NCBI RefSeq assembly: GCF_963924675.1
Contig: NC_089232.1
Span: forward strand, 43,812,522 to 43,876,521
Source of the DNA: Phocoena phocoena
Taxonomy: Eukaryota > Chordata > Mammalia > Artiodactyla > Phocoenidae
Length of the DNA: 64,000 bases
Direction: 5' to 3'
In this document: positions 34,331 to 45,755 of the stretch, in pieces
How the letters are laid out: each line of letters opens with the position of its first letter
Numbering within the stretch: the first letter of the stretch is position 1
Translations under genes and position numbers: made by a program
The notes under the pieces: generated by a model
Told to the model about the DNA's origin: nothing
Seen by the model: the letters and a program-made list of their open reading frames with translations, nothing else
Database searches by the model: none

Positions 34331-35755
34331 AGTGGCAGAAGGTATCAGCTTAATGAAGGTAGCGGTGCTGTGAGGCCAGTGCAGTCTATCACTTCACAGA
34401 AGCTGCTAAAGAACAAAATCAAGACAGGATGCAGAAGGGAGAGACAGGCAAGGCACAGAGGTCAATAACCCAAAAAGGGTGGTCTGAGTCAACCACCAAG
34501 CCAAGAAGTCCTAGCCACAGACACAAATCCCCAGGATCCATGTGGATATCCAAGAGCCACAGTGCACCAGGCTCAGCACACTAGACACAAGAGGGTCATA
34601 CCAAGCAAATCCTTTGGAGAGCAGACTTTACTTCACAGCTAGTTCAAGGCAGGGCTGGCCACATGAGATGGGAAAGGAAACTGCAGTAGCAAAAACTGCC
34701 TGTCCCACCCTTTCCACAGCTAGCGGGTTCTAACTTGGAAAGCTGTTAATATATTAATGTATGCATCCCTTAAATGCAAAGACAACATCTTATAACTCTC
34801 TGAAATTCCCCACACCTAGCACAATATGTAGTCAATAAACACTTGATTTATATAGTATAAAATGTGCTGCCATGTTCAAAAGGCCATGTGTGTAGGAAAC
34901 AAGGAGGAGCACACAGCAACTCCACTTCTTTTCAGGGAGTCTGGAAGTCATCTGCCTGGTTGGGGTTTAAGATGCGCTAATCAGCAAGTCGAGTGAACAC
35001 AAATTCTCCCTTTCCTCTTCTTAAAACTTCAGAGCAAACCATTAACCCTCCTACTTCCTTTTGTATCTTAGTTCAAAACCTAAGCACAAGAAAAAATAAT
35101 AACAAAACAAACTATCTTTCACCAAGACTGCAAATCAAGCCTCAGATCCAAAATAGCCTCATGTCTTCATGCTATAGTGTTTATTAGTACTTGAAGTTCA
35201 ACCAGAGGGAATGAAATAGTTCAGTTTCTCAACTTCAGAGTTTTCAGCACATATGCTAAATCACTTCTTGAGCAAATGTCATGGTGTGTCCATGCTGAGA
35301 ATCCCTTTAAAATGATCAGGTCTTAAAAAGACTTTGCTAAGAATATATTTTTCATTCAGTAACATTTAGGAAAAAAAGATCCAAGTTAAAATGAGGGCCT
35401 ATTATGTTAGCTTTATAAATGCAATCACCTTTCTTTATTCACTGATTTATGAAGTCCCTTGAGTAAATAAAGGTAAAAACGTGATAGTTCAGATTTACAA
35501 AAAATGTGCTATTGGAAATGCCTCAAGTGAGAGTCTTGTTTTAAGTGCCAGAGTAAACACCTGCAACTATAAAAGCAGACCACTCTATTATGTTTTCTAT
35601 CAAAAAAAACCAGTGTCAGATGTTATTTTGGAATCTCTCGAGAAAAAAAAAAAGGAAGGCTTCAAAATGAATCTCTGATAAGAACCCGCATGGCATGCGT
35701 AATGCTAGAAGTATTATTAACCTAAAGAAAGCAACTACTCTAAACTTCGCAAATC
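34331..35755. other. Non-coding stretch with one L2 scrap
   Basis: No gene. An L2-type 3' end seems present at about 34765-34850 ('cccacacctagcacaatatg', 'agtcaataaacacttgat'). The rest is unassigned. Confidence 0.45.
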
Positions 35756-35762
35756 ATTAAAT

Positions 35763-35971
35763 CAGGATTTCTCAATACTATTATCAATAGTCAAGCACTG
35801 TGGATATTTTGGACCAAATAATTATTTGTTTTGAGTGGCTGTCCTGTACATGGTGGTATACAGATGCCAGTAGCAGCCTCCCGCCCCCACCAGTCATGAA
35901 AAACAAAAATGTCTCCAGACATTGCCAAATGTTCCCTGGAAGGCAAAACCACCCCCAGTTGAGCACCACAG
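35763..35971 (-). mobile_element. MER5A-like DNA transposon (reverse)
   Basis: Starts 'caggatttctcaa' and ends 'cagttgagcaccacag', an imperfect inverted pair. The inside reads 'atgtctccagacattgccaaatg' and 'aaccacccccagttgag' (reverse MER5A). Flanks attaaat (35756-35762) and attaaac (35972-35978) fit the hAT duplication. An internal 'ggtggtatacagatgccagtagc' matches the family's central part. Confidence 0.87.
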
Positions 35972-36066
35972 ATTAAACTAGAGAAACTTTTTAAGAAGTG
36001 AAGTCGCTTAAGACAATAGACTTAGAAGGACACAGCAAAGAATCAGTGATGTCAAGATGTCAAGGA

Positions 36067-36400
36067 AAGGACTTCCCTGGTGGCTCAATGGTTAAGAATC
36101 TGCCTGCCAATGCAGGGCACACAGGTTCGATCCCTGGTCTGGAGAGATCCCTCATGCCGCGGAGCAACTAAGCCTGTGTGCCACAATTACTGAGCCTGCG
36201 CTCCAGAGTCCACGAGCCACACCTACTGAAGCCCACGTGCCTAGAGCTTGAGCTCCGCAACAAGAGAAGCCACTGCAATGAGAAGCCCGCACACCACAAT
36301 GAATAGTAACCCCCGCTCACCGCAACTAGAGAAAGCCCACGCACAGCAACGAAGACCCAACACAGCCAAAAATAATTAATTAATTAATTTTTTTAAAAAA
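36067..36400 (+). mobile_element. Long CHR (CHR-1-like) SINE
   Basis: Complete long form from 'gacttccctggtggctcaat' through 'gaagcccacgtgcctagag' and 'gagaagccactgcaatgagaag' to 'acccaacacagcc' and an (ATTA)n/A-rich tail. The duplication aagatgtcaagga (36054-36066) and aagatgtcaaggg (36401-36413) differs at one base. The head carries tRNA-like box A and box B sequence ('gtggctcaatgg', 'ggttcgatccc'), the RNA polymerase III promoter of its ancestor. Confidence 0.93.
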
Positions 36401-36413
36401 AAGATGTCAAGGG

Positions 36414-36954
36414 AACACTGCACTAACAATATAATCAGCTTAGACAAGCAATAGAAACAATGCACAGGACTAAACGTACCTGAAAAATGGAACCATAAGT
36501 CTAACCAGCAAGAACAATGGTATACTGAAGATAATGAGAAAGGCCAGCATCTGTTGAAAAACATTTTTCCTAAATTTTTATCTGAAAAAAAATCAGTATG
36601 GATAAAGTCAATCAGTTTCACTCAGAAACAATCTACAAAGAATGACAATTCCCCTTCCCGCTCCCCCAAAACACAAACCTACTTGTCAAGTATTGGTATT
36701 TTTATGTATGCATCTATGAATGTGAAGGCTGGCTTAGAACTCTCTGTATCCCCCACGCTTAGCAGTAGGTACTCAATAAATCTTTGATTTAAATGATAAT
36801 AAAAATGCACCTTCATGTTCTAAAAGGTTTTAAAGAAGACATTTCAAAGAGTGGTGAAACGAATGATTTTGTACATCTCACCTGGAAATAAGAAGCTAAA
36901 GGAAAAACCCAGACAAAGCTCAGCAGAAATATCAGGGTGAGAAAAGCAAAGGTC
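36414..36954. other. Non-coding stretch with an L2 3' end
   Basis: No gene. An L2-type terminus lies at about 36715-36795: 'gtatcccccacgcttagcagt' then 'aggtactcaataaatctttg'. Otherwise unassigned. Confidence 0.45.
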
Positions 36955-37105
36955 AGAGAGTTGAAAAGACCTGAGTTAAATCCCAGCTGCATTGGTCCTA
37001 GATATGTGAATCTGGTTCCATTTACTCCACTGTACTCTATAGAATGAGTACAATAATCCTACCTCAAAGGATAGTTAGGATAAGTACATAAGATGAAGTA
37101 CACAT
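36955..37105 (+). repeat. MIR SINE (forward, diverged)
   Basis: 'cctgagttaaatcccagctgc', 'atatgtgaatctggttccatttactcc', and 'aatcctacctcaaaggatagtt' follow MIR order (ggttcgaatcccggctctg; tgtgaccttgggc; acctcatagggttgt). Confidence 0.6.
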
Positions 37106-37689
37106 AGTAAGAAAAAAAATCAGCTCTCTTGATCTCCCTCTCCAAGATTAATGGAATTCTAACCACAAGTGCAATATCTACCCAAGTTAAGTTTTCTCTT
37201 TGAAGTCAGAAAGAGAAAAGTCTCAAATCATTGTGGACCTAAAACTAAGGGTTAACAAAGTCCCACACCAACAATAATAATGCAAAAAATCATTAAGGAG
37301 TACAAAAAAAGAAGACAGACACTTGTGATGGAAGTGTGGAATAAGCCAAGTGATAGAATAAGCCAAGAGAAGGGAAGATTCAGCACAGTAGAGAAAGAAT
37401 TCTCAAGATGGTGTCAAAATGAATACCTCAGAAACAAATGTGTCACAGGTTTAAAAAGCAACCAATCCTGATTGGAAAAGGAAGATAAAAGGTGATAGGA
37501 TGGATTTCTCTAGGAAAGAAATAAAATGGAATTTGCAGATTATCCTACAGATTTTATCATGTAGAAAGCTGTATTGAGAGCCACTTTCAGAAAAGAATCA
37601 GCCACAGATTCAAAAAATAAAACAGCTAAGCAAATGAAAATACAAAACAATTATTAACTCCAAGATAACTTAGAAACTGTATAAGAAAA
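37106..37689. other. Unassigned A-rich stretch
   Basis: No gene or repeat recognised. Confidence 0.4.
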
Positions 37690-38015
37690 GTAATTTTAGT
37701 ATAAACTATATACACCCTATATACATATATATACATACCATGTTTTAGTATGTTTAAACTTTACATAGTATATATACTATATATAATATAGTGTATACTA
37801 TAATCTATATATCATATAAACTGTATACATATTTGACTAAATACTATAGTATATATAGTTTGTACTATATATATAATATATAGTACAAACTATATATTAC
37901 ATATATAGTATACATAGTATAACTATGTGATTAATTATACACAGTGTAAACTACATATATTTCATATTATATGAATTATATATAATTACATACATCTCAA
38001 ATTATATAAATATAT
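37690..38015. repeat. AT-rich palindromic low-complexity tract
   Basis: About 320 bp almost entirely of A and T with overlapping 'tatatactatatataa'-type units. It contains a perfect inverted repeat: 22-base arms at 37851-37872 and 37876-37897 around a 3-base loop. Such tracts can form hairpins or cruciforms. No coding content. Confidence 0.9.
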
Positions 38016-39484
38016 AACTATATAACAGTTATAATAAATCACTGAATATGAATTCAACCAAAAATTGTGACTCTACTACTTTGGAAGGAATGGAATGGGG
38101 AAAGGAAGTATAAGAAGGCCAAAATAAATAATGTCCAAAAATGTTGAATCAAACAATAGCAGTATATGCATAGTATTTTGATATGAAAAGTAAATACTGG
38201 ATTAAACAGCTAAAGATTTTGAAAATGGTTACCTTAGGGAGGCAGGGGCAGCCAGAAGGACAAGAGGCAATACAGTGCAGAGGAATTAAGAGAATGTTGG
38301 ATTTTGCCTAAGCCAATTAGCATTATTTGACTTTACGACTATGTGCTCATATTACTTCGATGAAAGGAGGAAAATATTAATTTTTTATAAAAGGAAAGAA
38401 AGGGAGGGAGAAAAGAGTGAAGTTATTTCCCTTAAAATAGATTTATACACATGTTGTAATATTATAAATATATTTATACCACCATAGTTCTAGGGACTGC
38501 AACTCTAGAAGAAAGCTACTGCTCCCAGCTTTTCAGTTGGTAAAAAACTCACCCTTACAGTTGAAGCATTCAAGTTCAAGTTCAATCTAATTGGTTGTAT
38601 TAGGTCCAGAAACAATGGTTGATGGCTTAGCAGGAAGGAACACTGGCCTTCCAGGCTTTGTTTACAATTACTTCCTCAAACCCAGCCCCACGTTCTTCAC
38701 AAGGGCTTGGATCACTGCTTCCACAAGGACTGAGGGCCTAGAACACAGCTCCTTCTGCTTTGGCCGTTCTCATATTGCAGTGAATAATACATAGTAAATA
38801 ATTCAAAACTTTAATTATAGGTACAGGAGGTACAGGAGGACAAAGTTATTTAATCGATGGGGGTAGGAAGATGGAAATTAGCACCTTATTCACAGTGATA
38901 CAAGAAGAAAACCTATCATTCATAAAATAACATCATCGTGAGAACTTCCAAGAATAAGTATGCATTCTCACTACCACATAAACCAGGAGCAAAACAAATC
39001 CTCTGTTACATAACTCTTATTTTACCTTTCTTAATCTTTGAGTAATTAACATTGATAAAAGTTGTTTTCTGGGCGCACTCCACAGACAAATAGTTTCCCA
39101 GAAGAGACAAGCAAATAGGCCTAAGCATGTGATAGACTTGGAAAGCAATGAATCTTAACAAATTTGCAGCTGAATTATTGAACTGTTAAGCCTGCAGAGT
39201 CAAACAGAAAAGATCTGGATGAATAAATGAGGTTTTGTTACCTTTGTTTCTTTGCTAATTTTGTTTGTTGCAGCTACTTGTCATGAGCACCAAAAGTTAT
39301 GACGCTACAATTCACACCGAATATTTTTATTTGGAAAATAAGATTTCACTTACATAGTTGAGGTTCATCAACCACATGAACTGTGAATGGGAGGTTTACA
39401 TATGCCATAAATTTATTTGCTAAACTACTGACCTCATTTATTTTCAGATGAACTACAAAATGGTGCTCCTTCAGTTTAGAGAAT
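38016..39484. other. Repeat-poor non-coding stretch
   Basis: No gene or transposon recognised. The part at 39060-39470 has no simple repeats or low complexity. Confidence 0.45.
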
Positions 39485-40385
39485 CTTTTCACTTATTCAT
39501 TCAAAAAATATTTGTTGAGTACCTACTATGTGCTATGTGCTACTATGTACTATGTGCTCTAGGCTCTGTGCTAAGTGCTAAAAACACAGCAGTGCAAAAC
39601 AGAGAATTTATAATCTAGTGTGTTAGTTAGATAATTAAGCAATTAAACAAGCAATTATAATAGGATGATTTAAGTGCTTGGAACACATATAATAGAAGCA
39701 CTCAACATATCCTAGGGCTCACAGGTAGGGAGGGCTTAGTCCGGTAAGTTTTTTAAGGGAAGTGACATTAAGTGGAACTTAAGAAATGACTCGAAGTTAC
39801 CCTTGCCAAGTAGGATGAAGATGAGGCAAAGAGGCTGAGGAAGGCCAGGGGCCAAAGAGAACAATGAGGAGGCCACTGCAATAGAGGGAGAGGTGACAGT
39901 GGCCTGGACTTGGGTGATGGCAGTGTTAGAGAAAAAGAGATGGATCTGAGAGCTATTAGGAAGACAGAACTGGTGGAATTTCATGACTTACTAGATGTGA
40001 GAGATGAGGAAAAATGAGGAATGAAACACAGCTGGATTCTGGCTTGAACAACTGGGTACGTTGTAGGTGTTAACTGAGCAAAGGGCACAGAGGAAAGGCT
40101 GGTTGAGGAGGGAACTGATGAATTCAATTCTGAAAATGTTGAGTTTAAGGTACATAGCAGACATTCAACTGGAGATTTCTAACAGGCAGTTAGAATACAG
40201 TGTCTGGGCTACAGATATAGATTTGGAAGTCATTATCTAAGAGCAGACAGCTGAAGCCATGGATTGAGGCAAGACTGAGAAGTGAGAAAGTATAACTGGC
40301 AAATGGAGACAACCCTTTCAAGTAGGGTGACCATGAAGAGAGACAAGAATGAAGAAGAGTAATCAAAAGGGACAGGGAGCTAAGG
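39485..40385 (-). repeat. L2 LINE (reverse, about 0.9 kb)
   Basis: Begins with its 3' end ('tcattcaaaaaatatttgttg', 'agtacctactatgtgctatg') and continues through 'ggccactgcaatagagggag', 'gatggcagtgttagagaaaaag', 'gaacaactgggtacgttg' to 'aatgttgagtttaaggtac', 'aacaggcagttagaatacag' and 'ctacagatatagatttggaagtc', the reverse of the RT-domain coding part. Near 39523-39560 the 'ctatgtgctatgtgctactatgtactatgtgct' segment (positions only approximate) holds small local duplications. Confidence 0.75.
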
Positions 40386-41552
40386 ATGAGGGGTTATTTT
40401 ATTGGTTTCCTTTCTTTGGTTTTTAATTATATGAGAGATTTGAACATGCTTATATGCAAAAAAAAAAAAAAGTGCCATGGAAAAGAAGAGGTTAATAGTA
40501 CAGAAAAAAGGCAAAGGAAAGGGGTGGTGTGTGGATAAAGATGGTCCCTGGGGCAAAAACAGGAAATGGGAGAAGGGCTCTGTAGCTCATCTTGCTAGTC
40601 TTACCTGTATAATCTCCCGTTGTGTCCTAGCCCCATGCCAGCTCTGAAGGGAACAACCAGCTATGTAAAAGACTGCCCCACTTCACTCCTAGAATCACTG
40701 ACCAAGAGCTTTAAATCTCTAAACATGGGATTTGGAAACAATTTGTAGAGCTCTTCTATGCCAGAGCCAAAGACTCAGGCATTTGCATGGTGCTAGCAGT
40801 AGCAGACCTTCTTTGCCACCCTCACCAATCCCTAAACTATAAGGTGAACAGAGAGCCTTTCTGCCCACTTCAGCCTAGCCTCTAGCCTCTCTTAGGGCAG
40901 GAGAGGGTCCTCTGTTTTTCCCACATCCTCAGGGCCCTGGTACAAAGAGTGGGTCAGGAAGGTGAGGAGACCATCAATCCTGCCTTATATCTCAGGTACC
41001 CGATTAGGTGTATGCACACACACACACACACACACATGCATGTAAACCTGTGCCTTGGGTTTGGAACCTATCCTATTCTCCACCCTCTTTTGAGACAGGC
41101 TTTCTAGCATAACCCTACTTTGCCTGGTTCCTTCACCATTGCTATTCTGTAATTTAAAATCATCCCCTATGCCTGTCACCCCAAAAAGAAACTCCCTTTG
41201 GGCCTCCAGTGCCAGCTTAGAACTAGACTAAATGTATCTCACTCCTATTTGACCTTCATTCACCTTTCCTCTAACTTCTCCATCCTCAGCTCTTGCTCTC
41301 CCAGGTTCCCAACATGCATTAAGGTCAGGGCTATGTCACACCACCAGTGGGATTCCAGGGCGGATAAAGAAGTTTGCAAGGCCTTGACTCTGAAGTCAAA
41401 ACATAGAATAAGGCTCAAGTGAAATCACCTCCTTTTACTAGCCTAAAATCTGGATTATAACATGCTGTCTGTGTTGGTACTGAGCTGGGACTTGACGAAA
41501 TCTTGACTGGTATAAAAGAACGCTGAGTCAACCACAGCTGATGTTTCCACTT
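40386..41552. other. Non-coding stretch with a CA repeat
   Basis: No gene seen. An A-run lies at about 40459-40471 and a (CA)11 microsatellite at 41015-41036. Confidence 0.5.
41015..41036. repeat. (CA)11 microsatellite
   Basis: Eleven uninterrupted CA units followed by tgcatgta. Likely to vary in length between individuals. Confidence 0.95.
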
Positions 41553-41554
41553 GT

Positions 41555-41640
41555 TTATTAATTCTGTGAGTTTTGGCAAATTGCTCAAGTTCTCTGAGTC
41601 TTACTTTTCTTATCTGCAAAATGGGAATGATTAATGCCAG
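41555..41640 (+). repeat. MIR SINE core (forward)
   Basis: 'tctgtgagttttggcaaattg', 'ctcaagttctctgagtcttac', 'ttatctgcaaaatgggaatga' is the MIR core in forward order. Confidence 0.7.
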
Positions 41641-41654
41641 CATCTGTATGTTTA

Positions 41655-41815
41655 TGGCATCCTAAACACTTTATGAATGACCTCATGTAATCCTCACAAC
41701 AACCTTGTAAGGCATGTTCTGTTATTAATCATTAATATTTCATGAGCAAAGTTCAAACAAGCTAGCCTTATTTCAGACCCTGCCTCATTAACCACTGCGC
41801 TCTACTGAGCTAATA
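41655..41815 (-). repeat. MIR SINE (reverse)
   Basis: 'aaacactttatgaatgacctc', 'atgtaatcctcacaacaacc', then 'cattaaccactgcgctctactg' give the reverse MIR order. It lies tail-to-tail with the forward MIR just upstream. Confidence 0.7.
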
Positions 41816-41879
41816 ATATCTTCCCTCCTACTTGCAGGGCTATAGAGAAGAGCCTGAAATATGAAATAATGTGTGAGAG

Positions 41880-42100
41880 AACACTTGGTAGATTATTGTT
41901 TAATGGATACAGAGTTTCAATGATACAAGATGAGAAGAGTTACTGAGCTGGATGGTGGTGATGGTTGCACTACAGCGTGAACGTACTTAATATTACTGAA
42001 CTATACACCTGAAAATGATTAAGATGCTAATGATTAAGATGATTAAGTTTTATGTTATGTGCATTTACCACATACAATTTTTTTAATTTTTAAAAAAGAA
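41880..42100 (+). repeat. Old L1 3' end
   Basis: 'ctggatggtggtgatggttgc', 'gtgaacgtacttaatattactg', 'aactatacacctgaaaatgatt', 'ttttatgttatgtgcatttacc' is the standard terminus of older mammalian L1 subfamilies. 5'-truncated, no coding. Confidence 0.8.
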
Positions 42101-42216
42101 AACCACTTGATAGATTATAAAGTGCCACACATATGAAAACTACTAATGATGTTTTTAATTCTTTTTAACTTCTAAATGAGCAGGTTCCAGAAGAGGATTT
42201 TATGGGACTCACTTTT

Positions 42217-42413
42217 TTTTTGCCGTACGCAGGCCTCTCACTGTTGTGGCCTTTCCCGTTGCGGAGCACAGGCTCCGGACGTGCAGGCTCAGCGGCCATG
42301 GCTCACGGGCCCAGCCACTCCACGGCATGTGGGATCCTCCCAGACTGGGGCTCGAACCTGTGTCCCCTGCATCGGCAGGCAGACTCCCAACCACTGCGCC
42401 ACCAGGGAAGCCC
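42217..42413 (-). mobile_element. Short CHR (CHR-2-like) SINE
   Basis: Reverse copy: T-run, 'tgccgtacgcaggcctctc' and, at the far end, 'ccaccagggaagcc'. The 14-bp duplication tgggactcactttt at 42203-42216 and 42414-42427 is perfect. Frames on both strands inside it are accidental. Confidence 0.95.
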
Positions 42414-42550
42414 TGGGACTCACTTTTAATCCTCTCTGAATATCTAGAATAGATGATGGAAAGAGGGGAAGCATACCGTAAAATGGCAGTATCTGTACTT
42501 CAGCAGCCCCTCACGGCAGATAGAAATAAGGAGAAAAAAAGTGGGTCCGG

Positions 42551-42691
42551 AAAGAATTTGAGAAAGAATAGATACATGTATATGTATAAATGAATCGCTT
42601 TGCTGCATACCTGAAACTAACACAACACCTGAAACTAATCAACTATACTCCAATATAAAATAATTTTTTTTTAAAAAAAGGAAAGAAAGCA
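42551..42691 (+). mobile_element. L1 3' tail fragment
   Basis: About 140 bp of L1 3' UTR ('tatgtataaatgaatcgctt', 'acctgaaactaacacaacacc', 'aactatactccaatataaaa') with an A-rich tail. The site before it (aaaaaaagtgggtccgg, ending 42550) recurs after it (aaaaaagtgggaccagg, about 42694-42710), which suggests a severely truncated L1 insertion. Confidence 0.75.
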
Positions 42692-42710
42692 AAAAAAAAA
42701 GTGGGACCAG

Positions 42711-43608
42711 GTTAGTTTTCACACGACAGTCTGAAGGTTCCAAGTCTGACTGCATACACCTTCTCTGGCCACCTTCTGCATTGTCCAATGGAGACTAGAA
42801 TATGCTTTCAAAAGTTAGACCCATCTTCCAAAGGGAAAGGTCAAAGCTGAGTCTCAAGAGACAACATCAGTGTAAGGACTGGGTTTCAAATCTGCTCTTT
42901 CGCATCCATTTCTCTTCAGGCTGAGGCCGAGAGCTCCCCCAAAGATTGCCAGCATCACGTGTGAGTGATTCCCAGCAGTGTGCACATTTCCTACCCTGGC
43001 CTCTATCACTATGTGTCCTTCTGTTATTTATTATACTTATGCTATTGTAATCCATTTCCTTTCTTCTAAAAATACTTTTTTTCTTTATAAAAAGGACATA
43101 TTCGCTATAAAAATTTTAGAAAATATAAAAGCGTTCTTGGCTAAGTAAGAAATTGTTTTCTGATTCTCTCCAGAGAATAGAGAAGTGAAGTTCAATCTTA
43201 TTTTGTGGGTGAATTAAGTTCTGAAATTTTCCTTGGAGGTTTATTATATGGCACTCTGGTTGCATTCCTCCTTTTAAATAATATCATGAAAGGCTATGAG
43301 GTTTCTAAATAAGCCCACAAAATCCTACCTAATGAAAAATGAAGCTGAACTATAACATGGGTAGAGCTATGACACCAAGCCACCAGATTTGAGGCTCCTT
43401 CTAGGAGGCAAGAACTTTGGCAGCCATTTCTGAAGTATTGGCACCCACTGGGCATGAAGCAATGGTGATTCCTAACTTTGACTTTACAAAGAGAGAGAAA
43501 CTGGTTTTGTGGGCATCTGCTCCCTCAAGCAGCATTAAGAGCACCAATAGTTTCCATAGTTGGAAGGAAGATGAAACCATCTGGTTAAAGAAGGGGACTT
43601 TAGTGTGC
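42711..43608. other. Unassigned non-coding stretch
   Basis: No gene or named repeat seen. The 68-codon frame at 43417-43623 has no known family. Confidence 0.45.
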
Positions 43609-43623
43609 AAAGGTCACTGGTAG

Positions 43624-45755
43624 GGGGACCTTCAAGATGGTAGAGGAATAAAATGTGGAGATCAACTTCCTCCCCACAAATACATCAAAAATACATCTAC
43701 ATATGGAAAACTCCTACAGAACACCTACTGAACGCTGGCAGAAGACCTCAGACTTCCCAAAAGGCAAGAAACTCCCCATGTACCTGGGTAGGACAAAATA
43801 AAAAAGAAAACACAGAGACAAAAGAATAGGGACAGGACCTGCACCTCTGGGAGGGAGCTGTAAAGGAGGAAAAGTTTCCACACACTAGGAAGCCCCTCCA
43901 TTGGCAGAGACTGGGGGTGGCGGGGAGGAAGCTTCTGAGCCACAGAGGACAGCACAGCAACAGGGGTGCAAAGTGGAGAGATTCCCACATAGAGGATTGG
44001 TGCCAACCAGCACTCACCAGCCTGAGAGGCTTCTCTGCTCACCCGCCAGGGCGGGTGGGGGCTGGGAGCTGAGGCTCCAGCTTTGGAGGTCAGATCCCAG
44101 GGAGAGGAGTGGGGTTGGCTGTGTAAACACAGCCTGAAGGGGGCTAGTGCGCCACAGCTAGCCGGGAGGGAGTCCAGGAAAATGTCTGGAACTGCCTAAG
44201 AGGCAAGAGACCATTGTTTTGGGGTGCGCGAGGAGAGGGGATTCAGTGCACCGCCTCAACGAGCTCCAGAGACAGGCACAAGCTGCGGCTATCAGCGCAG
44301 ACATCAGAGACAGGCATGAAAGGCTAAGGCTGCTCCTGCAGCCATCAAAAAGCCTGTGTGCAAGCACAGGTCACTATCCACACCTCCATTCCTGGAAGCC
44401 TGTGCAGCCCGCCACTGCCAGGGTCTCGTGATCCAGGGACAATTTCCCCGGGAGAACACAGGGCGCGCCTCAGGCTGGTGCAACATCATGCTGGCCTCTG
44501 TGGCAGCAGGCGTGCCCCGCATTCTGTGCTCCTCCCTCCCCCTCGCCTGAGTGAGCCAGAGCCCCCTAATCAGCCACTCCTTTAACCCCCTCCTGTCTCA
44601 GCGAAGAACAGACGCCAGAGGGCAACCTACACGCAGAGGCGGGGCCAAATCCAAAGCTGAACCCCAGGAGCTGTGCGAACAAGGAAGAGAAAGGGAAATT
44701 TCTCCCAGCAGCCTCAGGAGCAGCAGATTAAATCTCCACAATCAACTTCAGGTACCCTGTATCTGTGGAATACCTGAAGAGACAAAGAATCATCCCAAAA
44801 TTGAGGCAGTGGACTTTGGGAGAAACTGTAGAATTGGGGTTTGCTTTCTGCATCTAATTTGTTTCTGGTTTTATGTTTACCTTACTTTAGTATTTAGAGC
44901 TTATTATCATTGGTAGATTTGTTTATTGATTTGGTTGCTCTCTTCCTTTATATATATATATATATATTTTCTTTTTCCCTTTCTGTGAGTGTGTATGTGT
45001 ATGCTTCTTTGTGTGATTTTCTCTGTATAGGTTTGCTTTTACCATATGTCCTAGGGTTTTGTCTGTCCATTTTTGTGTGTATGGTTTGCTTTTAGTATAG
45101 TTTTTAGCACTTGTTATCATTGGTGGATCTGTTTATTGGGTTGGCTGCTCCCTTCTCCTTCTTTTTTTAAACTTAAAATTTTTTTTATTTTAATAATTTT
45201 TTATTTTAATAACTTTATTTTATTCATTCTTTCTTTTATTTTTCTCCCTTTTCATCTGAGTTGTGTGCCTGACAGGGTCTTGGTGCTCCAGCCAGGTGTC
45301 TGGTCTGAGCCTCTGAGGTGGGAGAGCTGAATTCAGGACATTGGTCCACCAGAGACCTCCTGGCCCCACGTAATATCAATCGGCAAGAGCTCTCCAAGAG
45401 ATCTCCATCTCAACACTAAGAACCAGCTCCACTAAATGACCAGCAAGATCCAATGCTGGACACCCGATGCCAAACAACTAGCAAGACAGGAACACAACCC
45501 CACCCATTAGCAGAGAAGCTGCCTAAAATCATAAAGTAACAGACACCCCAAAACACACCACTGGACATGGTCCTGCCAACCAGAAAGACAAGATGCAGCC
45601 TCACCCACCAGAACACAGACACCAGTCCCCTCCACCAGGAAGCCTACACAACCCACTGAACCAACCTTACACACTGGGGGCAGACACCAAAAACAACGGG
45701 AACTAGGAACCTGCAGCCTGCGAAAAGGAGACCTCAGACACAGAAGTTAAGCAAA
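43624..45755 (+). promoter_or_regulatory. L1 5' UTR / internal promoter region
   Basis: The 2.1 kb before L1 ORF1. In LINE-1 the 5' UTR holds an internal RNA polymerase II promoter. The part at about 44040-44660 is GC- and CpG-rich, unlike its surroundings. A (TA)n tract lies at 44949-44967, and a T-rich part with TTTTAT units at about 45160-45250. Open frames on both strands here (for example 44551-44916) are not L1 proteins. Whether promoter activity survives cannot be read from the sequence. Confidence 0.7.

Noticed and set aside
36067..36400. tRNA-like box A and box B sequences as a tRNA gene
   Set aside because: They belong to the tRNA-derived head of the CHR SINE; no complete cloverleaf and it has a SINE body and target duplication.
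43901..44916. Several frames in GC-rich DNA on both strands, possibly a gene with a CpG island
   Set aside because: This is the L1 5' UTR, which is CpG-rich in intact L1s; the frames match no L1 protein.
45160..45250. T-rich TTTTAT-type tract as a separate insertion's tail
   Set aside because: It lies within the L1 5' UTR with no element boundary or duplication that I can see.
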